Shown here one piece after another: positions 6,771 through 14,433 of a stretch of DNA of 19,836 nt (positions within the stretch are counted from its first letter, which is position 1; every line of letters begins with the position of its first letter). The notes below the pieces were generated by a model. The model was not told the origin of the DNA, did no database searches, and saw only the letters and a list, made by a program, of their open reading frames with translations. The translations under genes were made by a program, and so were the position numbers. The stretch comes from Deltaproteobacteria bacterium (lineage in GTDB: Bacteria > Desulfobacterota > Desulfarculia > Adiutricales > Adiutricaceae). Location of the stretch: positions 1-19,836 of the forward strand of contig JAIRZX010000012.1 of the NCBI GenBank assembly GCA_031267005.1. The letters run 5' to 3'.

Positions 6771-9700
6771 ATGAAGATACAGAAATTCACGCAGGCCCCT
6801 CTTTTGGCCTCGTACCAGCCGGTCCGCTTCGGGGGCAAGCCGTATCTTGCCGTCTCGGCGTTCCTGGGCTTCAACCTGGACGGGGCCCCCGGGATCCTGT
6901 CCCCCGCCGACTCCTTCGGGGCTTCGGCCAAGTCGCTCGCGCCCGTGGCCGATCAGGGCTGCGTCTTCGATCTGGGCCTCCCCAAGGCCGTGGGCGAGGT
7001 GCTCGCGGCCGGGAACGCCTACCCCCCTCCGGGCATGGACAGGACGGGCTCCGCCGCGGCGTCCATAAGGATCGGCCCGCTTTTCAGGGAGTTCCTGGCC
7101 GTAGGCGAGGCGCCCCTGCTGGGCCCCGCCCCGGGGGATCCCGCGCCCTTCCGCTCGCTGCCGCTCGACTGGAGGCGCACCGCCGGGGGCCCCGCGAACC
7201 CCCACGGGCAGATCCGGGGGTCCGCCCGGACGGCCTACGGGGCCGCGTTGGGCTTCCCGCAGGTGACCGACCGCCGCGAGGCGGGAGGGGCGCTCGCGGC
7301 CGCCTGGCCGCCGGCGGCCTCCCCCCTGCCCGAGCCTTTCGGCGCCAGGATAGCCGGCTCCGGCACCTACGACCGGAACTGGCTCCTGGACGCCTGGCCG
7401 GGATTTCCGGCGGACTTCGATTTGGCCGCGCTAAACATGGCCCAGCCCGGCCAGAGGCTCGGGGAGGGCGCCTTCAGGGGGGACGAGGCCATTATCGTGT
7501 GCGGCATGCACCCCCACCGCCAGGAGCTGAAGTGCAGGCTCCCGGGCCTGGCCCCGAGGCTGGTGGTGGCGAAGCTCCCGCCCGGCCGCGAAGCCCCCGA
7601 GCCGGAAATCGCCCGCCCCGGCCCTGACGCGCCGCCGCCTTCGCTTCCGGGGCCGCCGGACGGTCTCGTTTTCGAGGAGCCCGGCCTCGCGCTGGACACG
7701 GTGTGGCTGTTCCCGCTCTTCGGGGCAGGCATCATGATCTGGCACGGCTCCGTGGCGCTTTCGGATCCCCTGGCCCAGGAGGTCTGGGGGATCGCGGCGT
7801 CGCTCGCGCCCTTGAACCCCCCGGCCGCCCGGGACGGGATCCAGCCCTTGGGCTCGGCGGCGCTGTTCGCCTTAGGCGTCGGGGGCTACGAGCCGCTCCC
7901 GCAGCTCCTGCCGTTCTCGGCCGTCCCGGCCAGGGCGCCGGCGCCTCCCGCGCCGGAGCCCGAACCCGAACCCGAGCCAGAACCGGAGCTGGCCCCTCCC
8001 CCGGCGGCCGCGCCGGCAGCCCCCCCTCCCGCGCCCCCGGCGGTTCCGGCCCCTCCCGCCCAGGCGGCGGCCCTGGCCGCCGCCCCGCTTACCGCCGCTT
8101 CGGTGGTGGAGGAGGCCAGGAAAAGCCTGGCGGCCGATCTGCCGGAAATCAACAGGATATTGGGCGAGCAGGGCTTGAGCCCCGTCACCGCGGACGATCT
8201 GGAGGACAGCCTCCGCCGCTACGGCGGCGCCGTCCACCAGAGCTTCGACGGCCTGGACAAGATAGCCGCCTCCGACGCCGCGCGGGCCGCGATGAGCCCG
8301 GCCGACCGGGCCGCCGCCGAAGAGGCGGACATTATCGCGGACATGGTGAAAGGGGGGGCCTCGCCCGAGGAGGCGGCGGGGCTTTTGAAGGCCATTAACC
8401 TGCCCGTTCCGCTCCAGAGCCAGTTCAAGACCGTGCCGGAGTTCGAGCAGGCGATGTCGAAGTACGGCTCGGAATGGGCCTCGCTGACGGGCCAGGGCGA
8501 GGAGGCCGGCAAGCTCTACGCCGAGCGCATGAAGGTCGCCTCCGTAATGGAAAACGACCCCCAGAAGGGTCTGGAGACCATTCTCGGCCAGACGCTGGGC
8601 AAGGAGAAGGGCGAGGCCCTGGCCAAGGAGCTCATGGCCCCGCCGCCCCCCGCGCCGGAGGGGCCGGCGGAGCTCGCGGCGGCGCTGGCCAAGGACGGCA
8701 TGTTCTCCCCGAAGGAGGCCGAGGCCCTCGTGAAGGGCATGGCCCAGCTGGAGGCCGTGCCGCCCGGATCCGGCATGGCCGAGATTACGGCCGCCATGGC
8801 CGCCTACGGGAAGACCCTTTCCGAGGGCTTCGGCGCGGGCGGCTCGGGGTACGCGGACAAGCTCCTCAAAAATTTCCAGGCCATGAAGGGGGCTTTCTGG
8901 AAGGACAAGGAGCTTTCGGCCGCGATAGACGCCTTGGCGGCGAAGAGCCCGGAGCTCGGGGCGGTGCTGCCGGAGTTCAACAGGCTCCGCCTGGAGGCCC
9001 CGGAGCCCTTCGCGAACCTGAAGGAGGCGGCGCTGGCGGCGGGGGTGACGGATCCGGCGGTCCTGCGCGGGATAGACGCGGTAGACCCCTGGACGGGCAA
9101 GCCCCGTCCCGCCCCCCGGGACGAGGCCAGCGAACCGGAACCCGCGCCGCCCGCGCCGGAACCGGAACCCGAGCCGGAACCCGAGCCGGAGCCGGGCCCG
9201 CCGCCGGAGGTGCTGGTCTCGCGGGCCCAGGCGGAGAGCCTCCTCTCTTCCGCCCGGAGCGGCGGCCCGGACGCGCGCGGGGCGCTTTCCGGCAAGATCA
9301 TGCAGGGGCTCCCCCTCGAAGGGCTGGACTTCTCGGGGCTCGACATGTCCGGCGCGAGGCTTACCGGATCGGTCTTGGCGGGCGCCAGTTTCGCCGGGAC
9401 GGATCTGTCCGGGGCCGCGCTGGACGGGTGCGTCCTGGGAGGGGCCGACTTTTCGGGGGCGGCCCTCGCGGGGGCGGATTTGGGAAGGGCCTCCGGAGGG
9501 CCCTTCTCGCTCAAGGGCGCCGATCTCAGCCGCTGCGACTTCACGGGCGCGGATCTCTCCGAAACGGACTTGCGGGGGGCCAAGGCCCCCGGGGCCTCCT
9601 TCGGCGGGGCGAAGCTCCCGCGGGACTTTTCCGGCGCCGACCTGTCCGGGGCATCCTTCGCGAGGTGGAACGGGGAGGGCTGCGACTTCACGGGGGCGGA

Positions 9701-10235
9701 TCTGAGTTTCGCGGGCTTCACCAACGTCAACCTGGCGGGCGCCGTCATGCGCGGGGCGAAGCTCGGGAAGTGCTCCTTCGTCACCTGCGATTTGTCCAGG
9801 GCGGACTTGACGGACACCTCCGCCCCCGGCGTCACCTTCTTCCTCATGACCCGCCTCTCCGAGACCGACTTCAGCGGGGCGGACGTGACCGGCGCCACTT
9901 TCGCCGTGGCGGACGCTTCCGGCGCCCGCTTCGCGGGGGCCGCAGGCGACAGGGCGAGCTTTACCGGCGTGAGGCTCAGGGGCGCCAGCTTCCAGGGCGG
10001 GAGTTTCAGGGAGGCCGTGTTCCACGAGGCGGATCTGAGGGCCTGCGACTTCTTCGGGGCCGATCTGATGCGGGCGGGCTTCGGAGGGGCGCAGCTTTCC
10101 GCCGCGAACTTCACCGGCGCCAGCCTGTACGCCGCGGACTTCTACCTCTCGCGCCCCGACCGGACTACCGAGTTCAAGGGCGCGGACCTGACCAACACCA
10201 TCCTGCTTCTTGACGGGGAGAGCCTCGTGCGGTGA
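6771..10235 (+). CDS. DUF2169 / helical domain / pentapeptide-repeat fusion protein
   Basis: DUF2169 proteins act as T6SS adaptors that help load cargo onto VgrG or PAAR-type tips. Residues 1 to about 270 show family features such as SGTYDRNWLLDAWPGFPADF, NMAQPGQRLGEGAFRGDEAI and GMHPHRQELKCRLPGL, and DTVWLFPLFGAGIMIWHG follows near 306. A Glu-Pro/Ala-Pro linker (about 387-437) leads to an alpha-helical region (about 442-764) that I do not recognise. A second Glu-Pro linker (about 782-812) leads to a pentapeptide-repeat domain (about 840-1145), with many A(D/S)(L/F)xG-type repeats such as GADLSRCDFTGADLSETDL. The ATG at 6771 was chosen because the protein MKIQKFTQAPLLASYQPV begins there like other DUF2169 proteins, AAGGG lies 5 nt upstream, and the longer frame is repeat-derived. 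It is 1154 residues, against roughly 300-400 for a simple DUF2169 protein. A second pentapeptide gene follows 142 bp later. Confidence 0.88.
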   Translation: MKIQKFTQAPLLASYQPVRFGGKPYLAVSAFLGFNLDGAPGILSPADSFGASAKSLAPVADQGCVFDLGLPKAVGEVLAAGNAYPPPGMDRTGSAAASIRIGPLFREFLAVGEAPLLGPAPGDPAPFRSLPLDWRRTAGGPANPHGQIRGSARTAYGAALGFPQVTDRREAGGALAAAWPPAASPLPEPFGARIAGSGTYDRNWLLDAWPGFPADFDLAALNMAQPGQRLGEGAFRGDEAIIVCGMHPHRQELKCRLPGLAPRLVVAKLPPGREAPEPEIARPGPDAPPPSLPGPPDGLVFEEPGLALDTVWLFPLFGAGIMIWHGSVALSDPLAQEVWGIAASLAPLNPPAARDGIQPLGSAALFALGVGGYEPLPQLLPFSAVPARAPAPPAPEPEPEPEPEPELAPPPAAAPAAPPPAPPAVPAPPAQAAALAAAPLTAASVVEEARKSLAADLPEINRILGEQGLSPVTADDLEDSLRRYGGAVHQSFDGLDKIAASDAARAAMSPADRAAAEEADIIADMVKGGASPEEAAGLLKAINLPVPLQSQFKTVPEFEQAMSKYGSEWASLTGQGEEAGKLYAERMKVASVMENDPQKGLETILGQTLGKEKGEALAKELMAPPPPAPEGPAELAAALAKDGMFSPKEAEALVKGMAQLEAVPPGSGMAEITAAMAAYGKTLSEGFGAGGSGYADKLLKNFQAMKGAFWKDKELSAAIDALAAKSPELGAVLPEFNRLRLEAPEPFANLKEAALAAGVTDPAVLRGIDAVDPWTGKPRPAPRDEASEPEPAPPAPEPEPEPEPEPEPGPPPEVLVSRAQAESLLSSARSGGPDARGALSGKIMQGLPLEGLDFSGLDMSGARLTGSVLAGASFAGTDLSGAALDGCVLGGADFSGAALAGADLGRASGGPFSLKGADLSRCDFTGADLSETDLRGAKAPGASFGGAKLPRDFSGADLSGASFARWNGEGCDFTGADLSFAGFTNVNLAGAVMRGAKLGKCSFVTCDLSRADLTDTSAPGVTFFLMTRLSETDFSGADVTGATFAVADASGARFAGAAGDRASFTGVRLRGASFQGGSFREAVFHEADLRACDFFGADLMRAGFGGAQLSAANFTGASLYAADFYLSRPDRTTEFKGADLTNTILLLDGESLVR

Positions 10236-10236
10236 C

Positions 10237-10252
10237 GGGCCCCCGAGGGCCC
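10237..10252 (+). terminator. GC-rich hairpin after the DUF2169 fusion gene
   Basis: GGGCCC-CCGA-GGGCCC forms a perfect 6-bp stem one base after the stop codon. No T-tract follows directly; six T residues occur only at 10307-10312. As after vgrG, it looks like a stabilising 3' hairpin rather than a full terminator. Confidence 0.3.
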
Positions 10253-10377
10253 CGCCGCTTCCGGAGCCGCGCGCGGCGCGGCGGGCCTTGTGATTCGCGG
10301 CTTAGGTTTTTTGGCAAACGTTACTGTCCGGCGTCTCCGGGCCGCGAGGCCGGGGGGGTATCCGGTAGGAGGACGAG

Positions 10378-11316
10378 ATGGACCCGCAAGAGAGCATGGA
10401 GCTTCTGGCCGCGGCGGCGGGCGAGGACGGCAGGATCGAGGGCAGGGAGCTAGCCGGCCTGAACCTGGACGGCGCCAGGCTCGAGGGGCTGTCGTTCGTG
10501 GGCGGGGCCCTGGGGGGCAGCTTCAAGGGCACCGGCTTTTCGAATTGCGCCTTCGAGGGGGAGTCGCTTATGAGTTCAGATCTCAGCGGCGCCTCCTTCC
10601 ACCGCTGCTCATTGAAGGGGGACGTCCTGTCGGGGGCGAGCCTCGAGGGGGCGGTGTTCTCCTACTGCGCCCTGGAGGTGCCGGTCTCCCGGGGATCGCG
10701 CCTGAAGAAGGCCTACTTCAACGCCTGCGTCTTTTCGGGGAGCTTCGTCATGCAGTCGGCGGATCTGAGTTCCGTCGTGTTCATGGACTCCCGCTTCGAC
10801 CAGGCGGGGGCCATGGAGAGCGTGCTGGAGTTCGCGGCTTTCCGGAACTGCTCCTTCGCGTCGTTCCGGATCCTGAAGTCGCGCTGCGCCGGCATGCAGC
10901 TCTCCGGGCTCGCGGTGCCCGTCTTCTCCGCGGCCCAGTCCGAGCTCCCCCAGGCGGTGTTCATGGACTCCTCCCTGCCCGGGGCGCAGTTCATGGACTG
11001 CGTCCTGGACGGGGCCACCTTCTCCGGGGCGGATCTTTCCAAGGCCGTCTTCGCAAGATCGGGCGCCCCAAAGGCCAACTTCAGGGGGGCCGTCATGAGG
11101 GGGGCGGACATCTCCGGGCTGATCGCCCCCTACGCCGACTTCTCCCGCTGCGACTTCTCCGGGGCCAACTGCCTGGGGGCGGATCTGAGCTCGTCCAACC
11201 TCCACCGGGCCGTCGGCATCGCCGTCCAGGCCGCCGGCATGAAGACGGAGGGGGCCAGGCCGACTGACCCCGCGCTGGCGGCGGCAGAGGATTTCAGGCC
11301 TCATTTCAGGGCGTGA
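10378..11316 (+). CDS. Pentapeptide-repeat protein
   Basis: The 312-residue protein is almost wholly degenerate pentapeptide repeats (about residues 20-280), for example FVGGALGGSFKGTGFSNCAF, SDLSGASFHRCSL and GADISGLIAPYADFSRCDF. These fold as a right-handed quadrilateral beta-helix. Phenylalanine, leucine or methionine at the central position and many Cys/Ser residues are visible. There is no signal peptide, membrane segment or catalytic domain. The start is well supported: AGGAGG at 10367-10372 lies 5 nt before the ATG. Pentapeptide proteins occur in VgrG/DUF2169/DUF3540/DUF4150 gene groups, but their role there is not settled; they may serve as scaffold, cargo or adaptor. Its repeats are less regular than those in the upstream fusion protein, so it is not simply a recent copy. 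Confidence 0.9.
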   Translation: MDPQESMELLAAAAGEDGRIEGRELAGLNLDGARLEGLSFVGGALGGSFKGTGFSNCAFEGESLMSSDLSGASFHRCSLKGDVLSGASLEGAVFSYCALEVPVSRGSRLKKAYFNACVFSGSFVMQSADLSSVVFMDSRFDQAGAMESVLEFAAFRNCSFASFRILKSRCAGMQLSGLAVPVFSAAQSELPQAVFMDSSLPGAQFMDCVLDGATFSGADLSKAVFARSGAPKANFRGAVMRGADISGLIAPYADFSRCDFSGANCLGADLSSSNLHRAVGIAVQAAGMKTEGARPTDPALAAAEDFRPHFRA

Positions 11317-11382
11317 AGCCTGAAGCGGCCCAGTTCGCCCGGGCCGCCTCCGGAGCGGGAACGCGGGCGCCTCCGACGGGCC

Positions 11383-11518
11383 CTTGTCCCCTTGACACCT
11401 TGTCCCCATGTCCCCTTGTCCCCATGTCCCCATGTCCCCATGTCCCCATGTCCCCTTGTCCCCTTGTCCCCTTGTCCCCTTGTCCCCTTGTCCCCTTGTC
11501 CCCTTGACATCTTGGCCC
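11383..11518. repeat. 8-bp tandem array, about 17 copies
   Basis: The octamer C(T/A)TGTCCC repeats without spacers; fourteen copies match exactly and three are degenerate (CTTGACAC, CTTGACAT, CTTGGCCC). The CTTG and CATG forms are interspersed in the first half and then become uniform CTTG. Translation gives collagen-like strings on the minus strand (GDKGTRGQ) that are only a by-product of the repeat. Confidence 0.95.
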
Positions 11519-11874
11519 CTTGAAGCCCGGATTCACGGATTCCCTGAGTCCCGGAGCCAAAGAACGCCAACCATGTTGGCGCCATGCCGGGCGAGAGGAG
11601 CCGCAGTTCCAGTTTAATTCCGTCCGCCGGCTTGACCCGGACGGCGGCGCCGCGACGGGGCCCTGCCCGGCAGGCCAGGCTCAACGGGGCAAACGACCGG
11701 CGCCCGAGCTTGCAAAGGGCCCGCCCGAACCCGCCGCGGCCCCAAATGCCTGACTGGCACGGGTTATGCTCATAAGGTTTCCAGGCCGGCGCGGGGCCCT
11801 TTCCCTCCCGGCCTTCAGGCTTCCCGGCCTTCGGGCCCCGCCATCCCGGAGGACTTCCCCCTGAAGGCCAGCGC
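11519..11874. other. Non-coding stretch between the two arrays
   Basis: This part of the gap between the pentapeptide gene and the DUF3540 gene holds no recognisable gene on either strand. The short frames across it have no matching start signals or protein-like composition. GGCTTCCCGGCCTTC-type sequence at 11810-11835 resembles the 9-bp array that follows. Confidence 0.5.
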
Positions 11875-11939
11875 GGCCTTCCCGGCCTTCCCGGCCTTCC
11901 CGGCCTTCCCGGCCTTCCCGGCCTTCCCGGCCTTTTCCC
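11875..11939. repeat. 9-bp tandem array
   Basis: GGCCTTCCC repeats exactly six times from 11875 to 11928 and ends in an expanded copy with two extra T residues. It lies immediately upstream of the TATAAT box and start of the DUF3540 gene, so copy-number change could move or alter that promoter. Confidence 0.9.
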
Positions 11940-11962
11940 GCCAGCTTCTACCGGGCTATAAT
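11934..11962 (+). promoter_or_regulatory. Possible promoter for the DUF3540-DUF4150 pair
   Basis: A perfect TATAAT lies at 11957-11962. The best -35 partner, TTTCCC at 11934-11939 with a 17-nt spacer, is poor and is formed by the edge of the 9-bp array. Transcription would start near 11969, leaving only about 14 nt of leader with GGAGG at its 5' end, so the match may be by chance. Confidence 0.3.
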
Positions 11963-11982
11963 GCCCTCGGAGGCCCCAACCC

Positions 11983-12687
11983 ATGCTAAGCCAAAGCGAC
12001 GACCAGTTCCGCCCCCCCGCGGGCGACGCCGCGCTCCTCTCGTCCCTGAGCCCGCGCGGGGCGGGGAGCCTCAGCCTCGAGGACTTCATCGAGGACGGGC
12101 CTTTGCTGTTCCCTCCCTCGCCTCCGGCGCCCAGGCTCTCGGAGGGCACGGTGGAGGAGGCGGGCGCGGCGGGGGAGCCGTGCGAGTGCGACCTGGACGG
12201 CGAGAGGGTCCTGGCCAAGGCGGCCCCCTCTTGCCTCCTGGCGCCTCAGGCCGGCGACCGGGTGCTCGTGTGCCGGACCGCCGCGGCCAGCTACGTCCTG
12301 GCCGTTTTGGAGAGAACCGGCCCTGCCACGCTCGCGCTTCCGGACACGGCGAGGATCGAGGGGGGGCGCCTGACCCTGGCCTCCGACACGCTCCGGGTGG
12401 TGAACAACGAGACCACGGTGAGGGCGGCCAGGCTGAACCTCAAGGGAATCCTGGCGAGGGCGGACTTCACGTTCCTGACTTTAAAGGCCAGGGAGTTCGT
12501 AAGGCTCGCAGCCAACTTCCTCTCGCGCTCGAAGGCCGCGAGGGAAGAGGCGGAGGAGGCCATGAGGATTTCCGCGCCGGATCTGAGGATGGACGCGTCC
12601 GAGACGCTGAGGGCCAGGGCCGGGACCTTGGATCTCAAGGCCGAAGGCGCGGCCAAGATGGACGGCTCGACCGTGCAGCTGGGGTGA
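11983..12687 (+). CDS. DUF3540 family T6SS accessory protein
   Basis: DUF3540 proteins are small proteins found with DUF2169, DUF4150 and VgrG in T6SS gene groups; their biochemical role is unknown to me. This 234-residue protein has a variable N-terminus of about 60 residues, then EPCECDLDGERVLAKAAPSC and CLLAPQAGDRVLVC near residue 84, the typical family core. From about residue 115 it continues as short beta-like repeats (ARIEGGRLTLASDTLRVV, ISAPDLRMDASETLRARAGT) that resemble the beta-spike tails of phage-type tip proteins. GGAGG at 11969-11973 lies 9 nt before the ATG. The stop is 4 nt before the DUF4150 start, indicating one operon and likely coupled translation. Confidence 0.82.
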   Translation: MLSQSDDQFRPPAGDAALLSSLSPRGAGSLSLEDFIEDGPLLFPPSPPAPRLSEGTVEEAGAAGEPCECDLDGERVLAKAAPSCLLAPQAGDRVLVCRTAAASYVLAVLERTGPATLALPDTARIEGGRLTLASDTLRVVNNETTVRAARLNLKGILARADFTFLTLKAREFVRLAANFLSRSKAAREEAEEAMRISAPDLRMDASETLRARAGTLDLKAEGAAKMDGSTVQLG

Positions 12688-12691
12688 CAAG

Positions 12692-13108
12692 ATGTTCGCG
12701 CTGACTATAAAGGGGGGCGTCGCCAACTCGCTCGCCCCGGACGTATGCAAGGTGCCAGCCCCTCCCGCCGGCCCTATCCCCACGCCCCTGGTCAACATGT
12801 TCCAGCTGAACATGGCGAACCCGGGCACGGTCTCCACCAAGGTCATGATGGACGGGGCCTTCGCCTTGAACGTCCAGACCAAGGTGCCGCTGTCCAACGG
12901 GGACGAGCCCGGCGTGGCAGGGGGGGTGGTCTCCAACGTGTTCATCCAGACCGGCTCCTTCTCTCCGGCCACCGCCTCCCTCAAGGTGATGCTGGAAGGA
13001 AAGCAGGCCGTGGCCATGACCGCCCAGACCTTCCACAACGGCGACGCCTCCTTCAATACGATGGGGCTGTGCCCCATGGGGCAGAACGCCAAGGTGATGG
13101 TGAACTGA
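12692..13108 (+). CDS. DUF4150 PAAR-like tip protein
   Basis: DUF4150 proteins are PAAR-like proteins expected to sharpen the tip of the VgrG spike and carry fused or bound toxins. The 138-residue sequence shows the family pattern: an N-terminal segment with PDVCKVPAPPAGPIPTPLVN, a central LSNGDEPGVAGGVVSN, and a final MTAQTFHNGDASFNTMGLCP. It is a stand-alone domain with no C-terminal toxin, since it stops shortly after the core. The ATG follows the DUF3540 stop by 4 nt; GGGGTGA within the DUF3540 end can serve as ribosome-binding site. No signal peptide or membrane segment is present. Confidence 0.88.
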   Translation: MFALTIKGGVANSLAPDVCKVPAPPAGPIPTPLVNMFQLNMANPGTVSTKVMMDGAFALNVQTKVPLSNGDEPGVAGGVVSNVFIQTGSFSPATASLKVMLEGKQAVAMTAQTFHNGDASFNTMGLCPMGQNAKVMVN

Positions 13109-13150
13109 CCCGCCTTCGGCGGAACGGGCCTGCTCCGACGTGGGCTGGCG

Positions 13151-13229
13151 CGGTCTGTCATGGCCCGGCTTGAAGCGGCCTGCCCTGGCCAGGACCGGTC
13201 TGTTATGGCCCGGCTTGAAGCGGCCTGCC
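13151..13229. repeat. Two copies of a 34-bp sequence, 45 bp apart
   Basis: The sequence beginning CGGTCTGT(C/T)ATGGCCCGG and ending GCGGCCTGCC occurs at 13151-13184 and 13196-13229, differing at one base. It directly precedes the 26-bp array and shares TATGGC/CATGGC-type words with it. Confidence 0.85.
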
Positions 13230-13254
13230 TTGGCTTGATTATGCCCGGGTTGCC

Positions 13255-13358
13255 CTGAACCGATCCGGTTTGGCTAGGCCCTGAACCGATCCGGTTTGGC
13301 TAGGCCCTGGACCGATCAGGCATGGCTAGGCCCTGGACCGATCAGGCATGGCTAGGCC
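13255..13358. repeat. 26-bp tandem repeat, four copies in two sub-types
   Basis: Units start at 13255, 13281, 13307 and 13333. The first two are identical (CTGAACCGATCCGGTTTGGC followed by TAGGCC). The last two are identical to each other (CTGGACCGATCAGGCATGGC followed by TAGGCC) and differ from the first pair at four positions. This pairing suggests a dimer duplication or two separate duplications. The unit is not a multiple of 3 and lies in non-coding DNA. Confidence 0.95.
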
Positions 13359-13816
13359 CGGTCGGACCGGACCGGGCCGGAAGCTGGCACGCGTATGGGT
13401 GCGGGAGCGAACGGCTGGTTCCCCGCCCCGCTCTGTCCCGGCCTCCGTCCCCATGCTGACGTTTCCGGCGCGGGCGCAGCCGGACGCCCCCGCTTCCCGT
13501 ATCACGCGCGCGCCCGAAACTCGTCAGCCCTGAACCAAGCCGATGCGGACAAGGGATCGCCTGGGGGGGGGAATAACCTCTCGGGCAAGGGCGGCAATGC
13601 GCGCTTAATAAAAACCATCGCTTCGCTCAAAGGGCAGGCGTTTGAAGAATCAAGGAGCTTCCCAGTCGCCGGCCCCACGCGCGGGCTGTTGATTTTCAAG
13701 GTTTGCGTATAACTCCAAGAATTGTTTCCCGGCTCATTCGTCAAAATATGCCGCGCCAGGAGAGCGGGAATACGTCCGCCGCGCGCCGAGTATGCAAGCT
13801 TAACGCCATCTTCCGC

Positions 13817-13846
13817 TTGAAATAGAGAAATGTTTTGTTGTAAAAA
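13817..13846 (+). promoter_or_regulatory. Weak promoter candidate
   Basis: TTGAAA at 13817-13822 and TAAAAA at 13841-13846 are separated by 18 nt within the lower-GC island. The -10 match is poor. A transcript from here would run about 130 nt to the hairpin and T-tract at 13960-13984. Confidence 0.2.
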
Positions 13847-13959
13847 AGTTAGAGCGCCCTGTCGGTTTTCGCTTGGATCGGCAAGGCCGGACGCGCGATC
13901 GATCTTAAGCTGGACTCGTTGGAATCAATCTATTGCGTTGCGCTTGCTTCCTAACAACT

Positions 13960-13984
13960 AGTCCTTGCGGGACCAAGGATTTTT
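13960..13984 (+). terminator. Intrinsic terminator candidate
   Basis: TCCTTG-CGGGAC-CAAGGA forms a perfect 6-bp stem with a 6-nt loop, extendable to 8 bp with flanking A-T and G-T pairs, and is followed by five T residues at 13980-13984. It is the most terminator-like structure in the window and lies about 450 bp before tssE. It could end a read-through transcript from the DUF4150 gene or a small local RNA. Confidence 0.5.
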
Positions 13985-14085
13985 CCGTTTCCGAGAGCAG
14001 TCTTTCCTCCTTTTTTTCAGCCATAATGTCCGGAGAATTTGGTCGCAATTTTTCGAAGTTTGGAGTAGGCCGCAGCGGTTAGACG

Positions 14086-14101
14086 CACAAGATTTCTTGT
14101 G
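14086..14101. promoter_or_regulatory. Perfect 7-bp palindrome, possible operator
   Basis: CACAAGA-TT-TCTTGTG is a perfect inverted repeat, with further imperfect symmetry outside (ACG on the left, TGCG on the right with a two-base bulge). It lies about 330 bp upstream of tssE in the lower-GC island. A regulator binding site is plausible; a short RNA hairpin is another possibility. Confidence 0.3.
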
Positions 14102-14309
14102 TGCGACATGCGGTTGCCGTAGCTTGCCTGTAACGCTAGGGCGGTATTCCGGCGGTATTCCGGCGGCTCCTTTTCTGGTTCGGAACAAGGATCCCTCATT
14201 AGTTTCTGGTCCGTGCGCCCCCAGTCCGCATGACAAGCGGAACCCGGCGCCCCGGCTGGCGGGTGCCAGCGGCTTGGACGCGGGCGATCCGTTTCCTCTC
14301 CGTGCGCGT

Positions 14310-14418
14310 TCCTGCGGCGCGCGTCCCTTCCGGTGCGCGTCCCTTCCGACGCGCGTTCCTCCGGCGAGCGTCCCTCCGGACGCGGGGCCCTGCGCCCAAA
14401 CGGGGCCCTGCGCCCAAA
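14310..14418. repeat. Short GC-rich tandem repeats in front of tssE
   Basis: From about 14310 to 14382 a 15-16-bp motif related to GCGCGTCCCTTCCGG recurs about five times with changes. It is followed by two exact copies of CGGGGCCCTGCGCCCAAA at 14383-14400 and 14401-14418. The array ends 15 bp before the tssE start codon. Confidence 0.8.
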
Positions 14419-14433
14419 AGAGAGTTTAGGCTT

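Larger units (their letters stand above)
13359..14433. other. Gene-free stretch and lower-GC island before tssE
   Basis: No frame on either strand resembles a known protein. From about 13590 to 14200 the base composition drops clearly below that of the surrounding genes, with runs such as TTTTTTT and AAAAAA that are absent from the genes. This may be old transferred or decayed DNA, or a regulatory region. No tRNA or rRNA sequence was seen. From 14280 to 14420 GC-rich short repeats resume. Confidence 0.5.

Noticed and set aside
7872..10025. 717-codon minus-strand frame opposite the DUF2169 fusion gene
   Set aside because: Composition is that of an antisense high-GC shadow; the opposite strand codes clear DUF2169 and pentapeptide sequence.
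11301..12218. Minus-strand ORF coding collagen-like GDKGTRGQ and PGR repeats
   Set aside because: It is produced by translating the 8-bp and 9-bp arrays, overlaps the start of the DUF3540 gene antisense, and has no domain or start signal.
13965..14429. 154-codon +strand ORF in the lower-GC island
   Set aside because: No ribosome-binding site or known motif, and its second half is translated from the short GC-rich repeats; a gene remnant cannot be excluded.
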